From positions 1-32,223 of the forward strand of contig JADLGL010000028.1 in the NCBI GenBank assembly GCA_020849325.1: a stretch of 32,223 bases of DNA. Reading direction: 5' to 3'. Origin of the DNA: Bauldia sp. GTDB lineage: Bacteria; Pseudomonadota; Alphaproteobacteria; Rhizobiales; Kaistiaceae. The notes beneath the pieces are model-generated. The model was not told the DNA's origin. It made no database searches and saw nothing but the letters and a program-made list of their open reading frames with translations. A program made the translations under genes and the position numbers. Below are positions 24,192 through 32,140 of this stretch, one piece after another (positions within the stretch are counted from its first letter, which is position 1; each line of letters begins with the position of its first letter).

Positions 24192-24221
24192 CAGTCCGTT
24201 CAGTCAAGACTGAACGGACTG
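24192..24221. promoter_or_regulatory. Perfect 30-base palindromic operator candidate
   Basis: Arms CAGTCCGTTCAGTC (24192-24205) and GACTGAACGGACTG (24208-24221) are perfectly complementary around a central AA. The site is 22 bases before the regulator start codon, where it would overlap the promoter of the regulator-MMPL operon, and 114 bases before the divergent GNAT gene. MarR-family dimers bind such symmetric sites and often repress their own operon. Length and perfection make chance occurrence very unlikely. Confidence 0.75.
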
Positions 24222-24334
24222 AAACTCGCCGACCCGCGACGCGTGCGCCGCAGAAGCCCCGCCTGCCCGTTTCGAAATCCGTAAAGGCTGCGGTGCTAGG
24301 GAGGCGAGAGCCTCCTCGCCGCGAGTCCCTCCGC

Positions 24335-25423
24335 ATGAGCGAAATCAGGACGTTCGGTCCCGACGACGTGCCTGCCGTGGCCGCCATGTTCCAGCGGACG
24401 TTTCGCGACCGCGCCGTCGCGGCGCCGGCGTCGCTGGCGCAGCACATCGGCGACGTCTTCCTGCGGCACCCCTGGTACGACCCCGAGATCGCCTCGCGCG
24501 TCCATGTCTCCGATGCCGGCGCGGTGAACGGCTTCATCGGCGTGCTTCCCCTCCCTCTCGTCCTCGGCGAGCGACCGCTCCGGTCCGGGATGGCGGGCTC
24601 GCTCATGGTGGATGATCCGGCGAAAGACCCGCTCGCGGGCGCGCGGCTCCTCCGCTCCTTCCTCAACGGGCCGCAGGACGTTTCGCTGTCCGAAACGGCG
24701 AACCTCCTGTCGCAGCGGATGTGGGAGAAACTCGGGGGCTCGACGATCACCGCGCTCAGCCTCGACTGGATGCGCGTGTTGCGCCCGGCGGGACTTGCGA
24801 TCGACGTCGCGAGCGGACGGGCGAAGGCCGTCCGGCTCGGACGGCCGGCCGCGGCGCTGTGCGATTCCCTCGCGCGGCGGGCGGGCGGCGCTTTCTTCAA
24901 GGCAGCGGCGCCCGACGGCGTCATCGGCGCCGAGACCGACGAAGCAGGCCTGCTCGCGGCGCTGGAGTCGCTCCATGCAGGCCCCGGGCTCCGCCCGAGG
25001 TGGACGCCGGACGTGCTGCAATGGGTGCTGCGGACGGCCGAGATCAAGGAGCAGCGCGGACCGGTGCATCGCCGGGTGATGACGGCGCGCGGGACGACGA
25101 TCGGCGCGGCGGTGTTCTATGGCGCGCCGAAGAGCCTCGCCTGGGTGCTGCACGTGGCGGCACGTCCGGGCGCCGAGGCGAAAGTGGTCGAGGAGCTTCT
25201 CGCCCACGCCGATGCTGCGGGGTTCGCCGGGCTTCGCGGCCGGGTCACGCCGGCAATCCACGAAACCCTCCTGCGCGAAAAGGCGTTCTTCTTCCGCCGC
25301 GGCGCGTTCGTGGCGCACGGCCGCGATCCGGCGCTGGTGGCGGCGCTCGCCGACCCGCGGGCGGTCGTGACGGGGCTCGCGGGAGAATCGTGGATCCGCC
25401 TGATCGGCGGGTCCTTTCGATAA
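24335..25423 (+). CDS. GNAT-fold acetyltransferase-like protein
   Basis: This 362-residue protein begins MSEIRTFGPDDVPAVAAMFQRTFRD, the usual first strand and helix of a GNAT fold. It continues with GFIGVLPLPLVL and SLMVDDPAKDPLAGARLLRSFL, comparable to the central strands and the acyl-CoA binding region. A second, similar half is suggested near 260-330, so it may be a tandem GNAT. Substrate is unknown. The frame is open further upstream but would run through the palindrome; ATG 24335 is the first plausible start, with no strong ribosome site. It lies 135 bases before the asnB operon in the same direction, so a functional link is possible but not shown. Confidence 0.65.
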   Translation: MSEIRTFGPDDVPAVAAMFQRTFRDRAVAAPASLAQHIGDVFLRHPWYDPEIASRVHVSDAGAVNGFIGVLPLPLVLGERPLRSGMAGSLMVDDPAKDPLAGARLLRSFLNGPQDVSLSETANLLSQRMWEKLGGSTITALSLDWMRVLRPAGLAIDVASGRAKAVRLGRPAAALCDSLARRAGGAFFKAAAPDGVIGAETDEAGLLAALESLHAGPGLRPRWTPDVLQWVLRTAEIKEQRGPVHRRVMTARGTTIGAAVFYGAPKSLAWVLHVAARPGAEAKVVEELLAHADAAGFAGLRGRVTPAIHETLLREKAFFFRRGAFVAHGRDPALVAALADPRAVVTGLAGESWIRLIGGSFR

Positions 25424-25558
25424 GGTAAACGCGCTGTCAATCTTAAGGGCTCGACCTTTACTCAACAGTTTACTGTGATTCCCATCTCCCGTTGCTCGAG
25501 GGTCAGGTCGGCTTAAGGTTGACTACGACTTTCCTCGAACGAGGCATTCGACGGGAAC

Positions 25559-27523
25559 ATGTGCGGCATCGCTGGCTATTTCGGCGACGTCCAGCCCGAA
25601 ACGAAGGGCCGGGCGCTCCTCGGCGCGATGATCGGCGCGATCCGCCATCGCGGACCCGACGGCTTCGGCGTCCTTGCCGAGGACGGGGTCGGCCTCGCGC
25701 ATGCCCGCCTCTCGATCATCGACCTCGCCGCCGGCGCGCAGCCGATGGCGAGCGCCGACGGACGTCTCGAGATCACCTTCAACGGCGAGATCTTCAACTA
25801 CGTCGAGCTCCGCGCCGAGCTCGTGGCGAGCGGCCACCGCTTCCTGACCCATTCCGACACCGAGGTGATCCTCGAACTCTACGCCGCGATGGGCCCCGCC
25901 TGCGTCGAGCGGCTCAACGGCGATTTCGCCTTCGCGATCTGGGACCGGTCGAGGCGAACGCTGTTTGCGGCGCGCGACCGGATGGGCGTGCGCCCCTTCT
26001 TCCACACGACGCGGAACGGCGTCCTCTGGTTCGCCTCCGAGGTGAAGGCGCTCCTCGCCGTGCCCGGCGTTTCCGCCGAACTGGACCCGATCGCGCTCGA
26101 CCAGATCTTCACCTTCTGGTTCCCGCTCGCGCCGCGGACGGCCTTCAGGGACATCTCCGAACTCCCGCCCGGTCACACGCTGATCGCGACGCCCTCGGGC
26201 GTGTCGATCCGGCGCTACTGGGCACTCGATTACCCCGATGCCGCCGATGCCGACGGGCTCGACCAGCGGCCCGAAACGGTCATTGCGGGCGATGTCCGGG
26301 CACTCCTCGAAGACGCGGCGCGCATCCGCCTCCGCGCCGACGTGCAGGTAGGCTCGTACCTCTCGGGCGGGCTCGATTCGTCGCTCGTCACCGCGATGGC
26401 GCGGAACGAGGTTTCCGAGCGCCTCCGGACGTTTTCGGTCGGCTTCGAATCGCCGGAATACGACGAGGCCGGGCAGCAGATCGAGATGGTCCGCGCCCTC
26501 GGCACCGAGCACAGCTCGATCGTCTGCACTGCGGCCGATATCGGCCGGGCGATGCCGGACGTCATCCGCGCGACCGAACGCCCGATCCTCCGGACGTCGC
26601 CGGCCCCCCTCTTCCGCCTCTCCGGCCTCGTCCGCGACAGCGGCTTCAAGGTGGTGCTGACGGGCGAAGGCGCCGACGAGGTCTTCGCCGGCTACGACAT
26701 CTTCAAGGAGGCGAAAGTCCGCCGGTTCGCGGCGCGGAACCCGTCGTCGGCGTGGCGGCCGCTCCTGCTCCAGCGGCTCTATCCCTATCTGCCGCGGCTC
26801 CAGAACCAGCCGCAGGCGTTCCTGCAGTCCTTCTTCGGCCGCGGCGCCGAGGACGCGGGCGATCCACTCTTCTCGCACCTGCCGCGGTTCCGGACGACGG
26901 CGGGGGCGAAGCTCTTCTATTCCGCCGAAATGCGCCAGAACCTCGCCGGCTACAGCGCGATGGACGAACTCCGCTCGCTCCTGCCGGAGCGGTTCGCGAA
27001 GTGGCATCCGCTGTCGCAGGCGCAGTATCTCGAAGCCGGGCATCTGCTGCCGGGCTACATCCTGTCGTCGCAGGGCGACCGGGTGGCGATGGCGCATGCG
27101 GTCGAGGGCCGGTTCCCATTCCTCGACCACCGCGTCGTCGAGTTCGCCTCGCGTATCCCGCCGCGGCTGAAGCTGCGGAGCCTCCGCGAAAAGCACATCC
27201 TCCGCGAGGCCGCGGCGCCGCTCCTGCCAAAGACCATCGCCAACCGCGTGAAGCAGCCCTATCGCGCCCCGGAAGTCGCGCCGTTCGTCGGCGCCGCGGC
27301 GCCGCCCTACGTCGCCGACCGCCTTGCGCCGGGTGCCATCGGCGCTTCCGGCCTGTTCGACTCGGTCGCCGTCGGCCGCCTCACTGCCAAAGTCGCGCGG
27401 CAGGGCGAGGTCGGCTTCAAGGACAACATGGCCTTCCTCGGCGTCCTCACCACTCAGCTCTGGCTCGACGCCTTCGCGCCATCAGCCGCTTCCGCCCAGC
27501 CCCCTGCCGTCGCCGCGGCATAA
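25559..27523 (+). CDS. AsnB-type glutamine-dependent amidotransferase
   Basis: This 654-residue protein has both halves of asparagine synthetase B. The glutaminase domain has Cys2 after the initiator Met, RHRGPDG (30-36), Arg50, Asn75-Gly76-Glu77 and Asp100, so ammonia release from glutamine should work. The synthetase half has the ATP loop SGGLDSS at 269-275 and GEGADEVFAGYDIF further on. It could make asparagine, but as first gene of a four-gene operon with a carrier protein and an acyl ligase it more likely amidates a carrier-bound or sugar acid. Amidotransferases of exosortase-associated polysaccharide clusters are similar in layout. A weak GACGGGAA precedes the ATG. The carrier gene begins 15 bases after its stop. 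Confidence 0.88.
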   Translation: MCGIAGYFGDVQPETKGRALLGAMIGAIRHRGPDGFGVLAEDGVGLAHARLSIIDLAAGAQPMASADGRLEITFNGEIFNYVELRAELVASGHRFLTHSDTEVILELYAAMGPACVERLNGDFAFAIWDRSRRTLFAARDRMGVRPFFHTTRNGVLWFASEVKALLAVPGVSAELDPIALDQIFTFWFPLAPRTAFRDISELPPGHTLIATPSGVSIRRYWALDYPDAADADGLDQRPETVIAGDVRALLEDAARIRLRADVQVGSYLSGGLDSSLVTAMARNEVSERLRTFSVGFESPEYDEAGQQIEMVRALGTEHSSIVCTAADIGRAMPDVIRATERPILRTSPAPLFRLSGLVRDSGFKVVLTGEGADEVFAGYDIFKEAKVRRFAARNPSSAWRPLLLQRLYPYLPRLQNQPQAFLQSFFGRGAEDAGDPLFSHLPRFRTTAGAKLFYSAEMRQNLAGYSAMDELRSLLPERFAKWHPLSQAQYLEAGHLLPGYILSSQGDRVAMAHAVEGRFPFLDHRVVEFASRIPPRLKLRSLREKHILREAAAPLLPKTIANRVKQPYRAPEVAPFVGAAAPPYVADRLAPGAIGASGLFDSVAVGRLTAKVARQGEVGFKDNMAFLGVLTTQLWLDAFAPSAASAQPPAVAAA

Positions 27524-27538
27524 CCAAACGAGCCGACC

Positions 27539-27802
27539 ATGACCTCGATCGACCAGCGCGTGACGAACTTCATCCGCGAGAATTTCCTGTTCAGCGACCA
27601 GGCAACGCCCCTGTCGCCGACCGATTCGCTGATGGAGGCCGGCCTCATCGACTCCACCGGCGTCCTCGAACTCGTCGCCTTCCTCGAACAGGAGTTCGGG
27701 ATCGTCATGGCCGACGCCGAGATCGTGCCGGCCAATCTCGACACGATCGCCGGGATCGCTGCCTACGTCGCCGGCAAGCAAAGCGCGGCCAAGGCCGCCT
27801 GA
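27539..27802 (+). CDS. Acyl carrier protein
   Basis: This 87-residue carrier has the attachment motif LIDSTGVLELVAFLE with Ser39, the usual site of phosphopantetheine. The helix arrangement, a DSLMEAG stretch before the motif and an IAAYVAGK end fit the family. It is distinct from the fatty-acid carrier AcpP, which typically has DSLD; DST is more usual in stand-alone carriers of secondary pathways. It sits between the amidotransferase and the acyl ligase, with 15- and 13-base gaps, and would be loaded by that ligase. The AcpS encoded at 6328 could activate it. Confidence 0.9.
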   Translation: MTSIDQRVTNFIRENFLFSDQATPLSPTDSLMEAGLIDSTGVLELVAFLEQEFGIVMADAEIVPANLDTIAGIAAYVAGKQSAAKAA

Positions 27803-27815
27803 CGGAGCATTGCCG

Positions 27816-29369
27816 ATGCGCGTCGAGCGGTTCCTGCGTGACAGTGCAAGACGCTTCCCGGCGAAGGAAGCGCTGGTCGCGGGCGGCCGGCGGCTGACCT
27901 TCGCCGAGGTCGACGCCATGTCGGACAGCCTCGCGGCGACGCTGGTCGCGCGGGGCGCCGGGCGCGGCGACCGCGTGATCATCTTCATGGACAATTGCTG
28001 GGAGGCGGTGGTCGCCGTCTTCGCGACGCTGAAGGCGGGCTGCGTCTTCTCGCCGATCAACCCGACGACCAAGGCCGACAAGCTCGCCTACGTCATCAAC
28101 AACTGCCGCGCCGTCGCGGTGGTGACGCAGGACAGGCTGGCGCCGGTGGCGGCCGCCGCGGCGGCGCAGGCGCCGTCGGTCCGCTTCGCCGTCGCAACCG
28201 GCGACGCCGATGTCGGCGCCCTCCCCACGACCCGATTCCCGGCGGCCATCGCCGGCGGCACCGCGCCCGCCACGCGCGGCATCTCCATCGACCTTGCGAT
28301 GCTCGTCTACACGTCCGGCTCCACGGGGCAGCCGAAGGGTGTGATGATGACGCACCAGAACATCGTCGCCGCCGCGACCTCGATCACGACCTACCTCGAG
28401 AACACGCCGGACGACATCATCCTCAACGTCCTCCCGATCTCGTTCGACTACGGCCTCTACCAGGTGCTGATGGCCGCGAAGATCGGCGCGACACTGGTGC
28501 TCGAGAAGTCGTTCGCCTTCCCCGCGGCGATTCTCGATCGCGTCCGCGCCGAGAAGGTGACGGGCCTGCCGCTGGTGCCGACGATGGCGGCGATGATCCT
28601 CCAGATGAAGGATCTCGTGCCGGGCGACCTGCCCAGCCTCCGCTACCTCACCAACACTGCCGCCGCCCTGCCCCCCGCGCACATCCTCCGCCTCCGCGAG
28701 CTGTTCCCGCACGCGACCGTCTTCTCGATGTACGGCCTCACGGAGTGCAAGCGCTGCACCTACCTGCCGCCGGCGGAGCTCGATCGCCGGCCGGGCTCCG
28801 TCGGCATCGCGATCCCGGACACCGAGGCTTACGTCGTCGACGACGCCGGTAACCGCACGGCGCCGGGCGTCATCGGCGAGCTCGTGATCCGCGGGCCGCA
28901 CGTGATGAAGGGCTACTGGGAGAACCCCGAGGCGACCGACAGGGCGCTCAAGCCGGGGCCGTTCGCCTGGGAGAAGGTCCTCTACACCGGCGACCTCTTC
29001 AGGACGGACGCCGAGGGCTTTCTCTATTTCGTCGGCCGGAAGGACGACATCATCAAGAGCCGCGGCGAGAAGGTCGCGCCGAAGGAGGTCGAGGCGGTGC
29101 TCTACACCCTCCCCGGCATCCGCGAGGCTGCCGTCATCGGCATTCCCGACCCGATCCTCGGCGCGGCGCTGAAAGCGGTCATCGCGCTCGAACCGGGTTC
29201 GGCGATGTCAGCGCAGGACGTGATCCGGCACTGCGCGAAGAACCTCGAAAGCTTCATGGTGCCGGGCATGGTCGAGTTCCGGGCCGAGCTGCCCAAGACC
29301 GACACCGGCAAGATCAGCCGTCGCCTCGTCGCCGAAGAGGACGCCGCCCGCCTCGTTGCGGCCGAGTAG
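27816..29369 (+). CDS. AMP-forming acyl-CoA/acyl-ACP ligase
   Basis: This 517-residue adenylate-forming enzyme has YTSGSTGQPKG at about 165-175, MYGLTECKR at about 306-313, YTGDLF near 390, and catalytic Lys499 in LPKTDTGKISRR. It activates a carboxylic acid with ATP and passes it to CoA or, here, probably to the neighbouring carrier protein. The YGLTE-x-x-R-x-TYLPP-x-E run resembles the ligases of exosortase-A-associated clusters, from memory. ATG 27816 with GGAG eight bases upstream is preferred over TTG 27810. The following gene starts 10 bases past its stop. Confidence 0.88.
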   Translation: MRVERFLRDSARRFPAKEALVAGGRRLTFAEVDAMSDSLAATLVARGAGRGDRVIIFMDNCWEAVVAVFATLKAGCVFSPINPTTKADKLAYVINNCRAVAVVTQDRLAPVAAAAAAQAPSVRFAVATGDADVGALPTTRFPAAIAGGTAPATRGISIDLAMLVYTSGSTGQPKGVMMTHQNIVAAATSITTYLENTPDDIILNVLPISFDYGLYQVLMAAKIGATLVLEKSFAFPAAILDRVRAEKVTGLPLVPTMAAMILQMKDLVPGDLPSLRYLTNTAAALPPAHILRLRELFPHATVFSMYGLTECKRCTYLPPAELDRRPGSVGIAIPDTEAYVVDDAGNRTAPGVIGELVIRGPHVMKGYWENPEATDRALKPGPFAWEKVLYTGDLFRTDAEGFLYFVGRKDDIIKSRGEKVAPKEVEAVLYTLPGIREAAVIGIPDPILGAALKAVIALEPGSAMSAQDVIRHCAKNLESFMVPGMVEFRAELPKTDTGKISRRLVAEEDAARLVAAE

Positions 29370-29379
29370 GAGAATATCG

Positions 29380-30396
29380 ATGCGCGCCGACGCCCTCGCC
29401 CGCAGCGCTGCCAACCAGCCCTTTTCCGCCGCAACGCTCCGGCTCGACGGCCCGGCGGAGATCGCCCGCATCACGACCGCGCTTCGCGGCCAGGTGCGCG
29501 AGACGCTGCGGAAGCGCGGCATCGTCCTCGGCCTCTCCGGCGGCATCGATTCCAGCGTCACTGCCGGCCTCGCCGCGAAGGCGTTCGGCCCCGGAAAAGT
29601 GTTGGGCATCCTGATGCCAGAGCACGATTCCGATCCCGAGAGCCTCCGCCTCGGCCGGCTCGTCGCCGATGCGTTCGGCATCGAGACGGTGGTCGAGGAC
29701 ATCGCACCGATGCTCGATGCGGCCGGCTGCTATCGCCGCCGCGACGAGGCGATCCGGAAGCTCGTGCCGGAGTTCGGGCCGGGCTGGGGCTGCAAGGTGG
29801 CGATCGCCAACGCGCTCGAAGGCGGCGGCTACAACATCACGTCGCTGGTGGTGCAGTCGCCCGACGGCGTCCGGCAGAAGATGCGGATGCCGCTCGACGT
29901 CTACCTTGCGGTGATCGCCGCCACCAACATGAAGCAGCGGACGCGGAAGCTGCTCGAATACACGCATGCCGACCGGCTGAACTACGCCGTCGCCGGGACG
30001 CCGAACCGGCTCGAATACGACCAGGGATTCTTCGTGAAGAACGGCGACGGCGCGGCCGACGTGAAGCCGATCGCCCACCTCTACAAGTCGCAGGTCTACC
30101 AGCTCGCCGCCGATCTCGGCGTGCCCGCCGAAATCCGTGCCCGGCCGCCGACGACCGACACGTGGTCGCTCGCGCAGACGCAGGACGAGTTCTACTTCTC
30201 GCTCCCGCACGATCGCATGGACCTCTGCCTCTACGGCCTCGAGCACGGCATCCCGGCGGGGGAAGTGGGTGCTGCCGCCGGCCTCACGGACGTCCAGGTC
30301 GGCATGGTGTGGAACGACATCGCGGCCAAGCGGCGGGCGACGGCGTATCTCCACGAGGGGCCGCTTCTCGTCGATCCGGTCCTTCGCCGAGACTGA
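29380..30396 (+). CDS. NadE-like ammonia-dependent NAD(+) synthase / N-type ATP pyrophosphatase
   Basis: This 338-residue protein has the ATP pyrophosphatase loop SGGIDSS at 53-59 and NadE landmarks further on: GTPNRLEYDQGFFVKNGDGAADVKPIAHLYKSQVYQLA, then PPTTDTWSLAQTQDE. The glutaminase domain of the larger NadE is absent, so it must use free ammonia, or ammonia channelled from another protein. In NadE the step adenylates deamido-NAD and replaces AMP by ammonia. In this operon it could instead form an amide on the pathway product. An AGGAGA ribosome site is seven bases before ATG 29380. Its stop is followed by 138 bases before the next gene. Confidence 0.85.
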   Translation: MRADALARSAANQPFSAATLRLDGPAEIARITTALRGQVRETLRKRGIVLGLSGGIDSSVTAGLAAKAFGPGKVLGILMPEHDSDPESLRLGRLVADAFGIETVVEDIAPMLDAAGCYRRRDEAIRKLVPEFGPGWGCKVAIANALEGGGYNITSLVVQSPDGVRQKMRMPLDVYLAVIAATNMKQRTRKLLEYTHADRLNYAVAGTPNRLEYDQGFFVKNGDGAADVKPIAHLYKSQVYQLAADLGVPAEIRARPPTTDTWSLAQTQDEFYFSLPHDRMDLCLYGLEHGIPAGEVGAAAGLTDVQVGMVWNDIAAKRRATAYLHEGPLLVDPVLRRD

Positions 30397-30534
30397 CCTT
30401 TCCTCGCGGCGCCGGTCCCGCAGCACGATCCTCGGCCGTGGCGGCGGGATTTGGGCACCCGGTCGATGGCCCAATTCAGCGTGCCGTGCTACGAATCACC
30501 AATCGGTGATGTCCGGTGCGGGACGGAGGGGTCG

Positions 30535-31089
30535 ATGGGACGGTGGGGTATCCTCGCCGCGGGAGCGGTGGCTTCCGCGCTGGTGGCAGGCGCTTCCGTG
30601 CTGGTGGCGGGCACGGCGTCCGCGGCCGAAGTCGGTCCGATCAACCTTCCCGCCACGCCGCCCGCCGTCCCCCTTCCTCCGCCGCCCGGCTTCTCCTTCG
30701 CCGGCCCCTATGTCGGCGCCTATTTCGGCCGGCTGGTCGCCGAATCGGCCTTCCAGGCGGGGCTCCAGGGCGGCTTCAACTTCCTCCGCGGCCCGTTCCT
30801 CGTTGGCGCCGAGGCGCAGCTCGGCGCGGCGTTCGGCGGTGGCTTCGCCTTCGAGGCGGACCTCAACGCTCGCCTCGGATTCGTGCTCGGCGAGCGCTTC
30901 CTGGTCTATGGCGAGGGCGGCATCGGGTACATTTCGGGCGTCCCGGTCTACACCGCCGGCGGCGGCGTCGAGATCGGCGTCGGCCAGAGTTTTTCGGTGT
31001 TCGGCGAGGCCAAGGCTCTCGGCCCCCTCGGCGGCCCGATCCTGTCGCTCACCGTCCAGGCCGGCATCAACTGGCATCCGAACTACTGA
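30535..31089 (+). CDS. Small outer-membrane beta-barrel protein
   Basis: This 184-residue protein has a signal peptide (MGRWGILAAGAVASALVAG, cleavage near ASA-AEV), a Pro-rich segment PATPPAVPLPPPPGFSFAGPYVG, and then alternating Gly/aromatic strands: GAEAQLGAAFGGGFAFEADLNARLGF, LVYGEGGIGYI and VQAGINWHPNY at the end. This matches the opacity-type barrels widespread in Rhizobiales. GGAGGGG precedes ATG 30535; the frame is open further upstream without similarity. An inverted repeat ATCACC-AATC-GGTGAT at 30495-30510 lies just upstream and may be a regulatory site. The terminator at 31272-31305 lies beyond a remnant of a second barrel. Confidence 0.78.
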   Translation: MGRWGILAAGAVASALVAGASVLVAGTASAAEVGPINLPATPPAVPLPPPPGFSFAGPYVGAYFGRLVAESAFQAGLQGGFNFLRGPFLVGAEAQLGAAFGGGFAFEADLNARLGFVLGERFLVYGEGGIGYISGVPVYTAGGGVEIGVGQSFSVFGEAKALGPLGGPILSLTVQAGINWHPNY

Positions 31090-31163
31090 GTTCGGGAGCC
31101 ATCGGGCCGTGGGCTCGGCTGCCACTGCCCCCGTCCGCACGCCCCGATTGGCCCGCCATCCCG

Positions 31164-31253
31164 GACGGTGCAGACTTCGCCGAGGCCAAGAACCTCATCG
31201 GCGCGCCAGGCTTCGAGTTCCAGGCCGGCGTCAACTTCCACTTCGGGCGCTAG
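31164..31253 (+). pseudogene. Remnant of a second barrel protein (C-terminal strand only)
   Basis: In another frame, 31164-31253 reads D-G-A-D-F-A-E-A-K-N-L, then I-G-A-P-G-F-E-F-Q-A-G-V-N-F-H-F-G-R and stop. It resembles the end of the preceding protein (EAKALGPLGGP ... QAGINWHPNY): EAK, L, G, QAG, N and H are shared. It has no start, no signal peptide and no upstream strands, so it looks like the last strand of a duplicated or deleted barrel gene. Confidence 0.55.
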
Positions 31254-31270
31254 CCCCCGGCAACCGCGTG

Positions 31271-31305
31271 AAGGGGCCCTGCCTCCGGCGGGGCCTTTCG
31301 TTTTT
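31271..31305 (+). terminator. Rho-independent terminator, probably bidirectional
   Basis: A stem of about 12 pairs is formed by AAGGGGCCCTGCC and GGCGGGGCCTTT with a 3-base loop (one G-T and a few wobble pairs), followed on the plus strand by CGTTTTT. It ends the barrel-protein transcript. The convergent gene stops at 31309, so the same stem may also serve that gene. Confidence 0.75.
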
Positions 31306-31308
31306 GCC

Positions 31309-31725
31309 TCAGACCGCGCGCATGCGGTTGTTGCGCGGGTTGTCCTCGACCTCGGCGAGGCCGAGCGTTTCGAGGACCGGCGGGACGTAGACCGCGAAGC
31401 GACCGCGGAGCCCCTTCTTGAGGCCGTACCAGCCACGGACCGGATTGGCCGCCGACCGGCCCCAGGCCTCGACGGTTCCTTCGGCCGCACGCTTCTGCTC
31501 GTCGGCGCCGCCGAGCGCTACCCAGTCCCCCGCCCGCTTCAGCATGGCGTGGAGGTCGTCGATCGCCTGGAGCCGATAGCGCAGCTCGGTCTTGCCGGCG
31601 CGCACGACGAGGACGGGCGGATCGAGCGTCGGATCACGGAACGCCTCGTAGGCGGCCTTGCCGCCCGGCGTCGTCAGCTGCCACGGCGATTCGCGCGTGC
31701 CGTCGCCCGCAGTTGCCTTGCCCAT
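31309..31725 (-). CDS. Conserved hypothetical protein (138 residues)
   Basis: This is a soluble protein without signal peptide or membrane segment. It begins MGKATAGDGTRESPWQLTTP and contains RLQAIDDLHAMLKRAGDWVALGGADEQK, GTVEAWGRSAANPVRGWYGLKKGLRGRFAVYVPPVLETLGLAEV and ends NPRNNRMRAV. The strongly patterned run WYGLKKGLRGRF and the ending NPRNNRMRA look like those of a small family of alphaproteobacterial unknowns (a DUF, from memory). Function is unknown. GGAGGAAG immediately before ATG 31725 is an excellent ribosome site and fixes the start, although the frame stays open upstream. Confidence 0.7.
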   Translation of the reverse strand: MGKATAGDGTRESPWQLTTPGGKAAYEAFRDPTLDPPVLVVRAGKTELRYRLQAIDDLHAMLKRAGDWVALGGADEQKRAAEGTVEAWGRSAANPVRGWYGLKKGLRGRFAVYVPPVLETLGLAEVEDNPRNNRMRAV

Positions 31726-31861
31726 CGCTTCCTCCCGGTTCGGATGGGAAGACGATAGCATCGGCGGGCCGGCGGTCGCGGGTAGACCGTTACCGAATGG
31801 CGTCCGCCGCGCGCCTGCGTGTCGAAATGGTCGGACCGGAAGCCGGAATGGAGGTGAGAGC

Positions 31862-32044
31862 GTGCCCCTCAACGCCGCCTGGCATCATGCCCACCCGATG
31901 CCCGAGCGGGCGACGCTCGATCAGCGCGTGCGGTGGCATCTCGAACATGCCGAGGCCTGCGGCTGCCGACCGCTGCCGAAGTCGATCGTTGCCGAACTCG
32001 AGCGCCGCAAGAAGGCCGAGGCGGACGCGGCGAGCCGGGACTAG
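31862..32044 (+). CDS. Small conserved hypothetical protein (60 residues)
   Basis: Starting at GTG 31862, with GGAGGTGA just upstream, the frame reads M-P-L-N-A-A-W-H-H-A-H-P-M-P, then ERATLDQRVRWHLEHAEACGC and a charged helix. The N-terminal NAAWH-x-AHPMP and LDQRVRWH-x-H pattern occurs in small proteins of unknown function in several bacterial groups, from memory. Two cysteines (ACGC) and clustered histidines could bind metal; this is a guess. It is divergent from the gene at 31309 with 136 bases between. Confidence 0.6.
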   Translation: MPLNAAWHHAHPMPERATLDQRVRWHLEHAEACGCRPLPKSIVAELERRKKAEADAASRD

Positions 32045-32140
32045 AGGTTGATCCGAAGACGCGGCCTTCGCTTCGAAGATACCGCGCTCCATCAAGGGAT
32101 TGACGAAGGGGCGTGATCCGACTTTGACGGGTCGCCCCTA

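Noticed and set aside
25523-27196. A 557-codon minus-strand frame opposite asnB
   Set aside because: It is the antisense shadow of a conserved amidotransferase; no motif is present.
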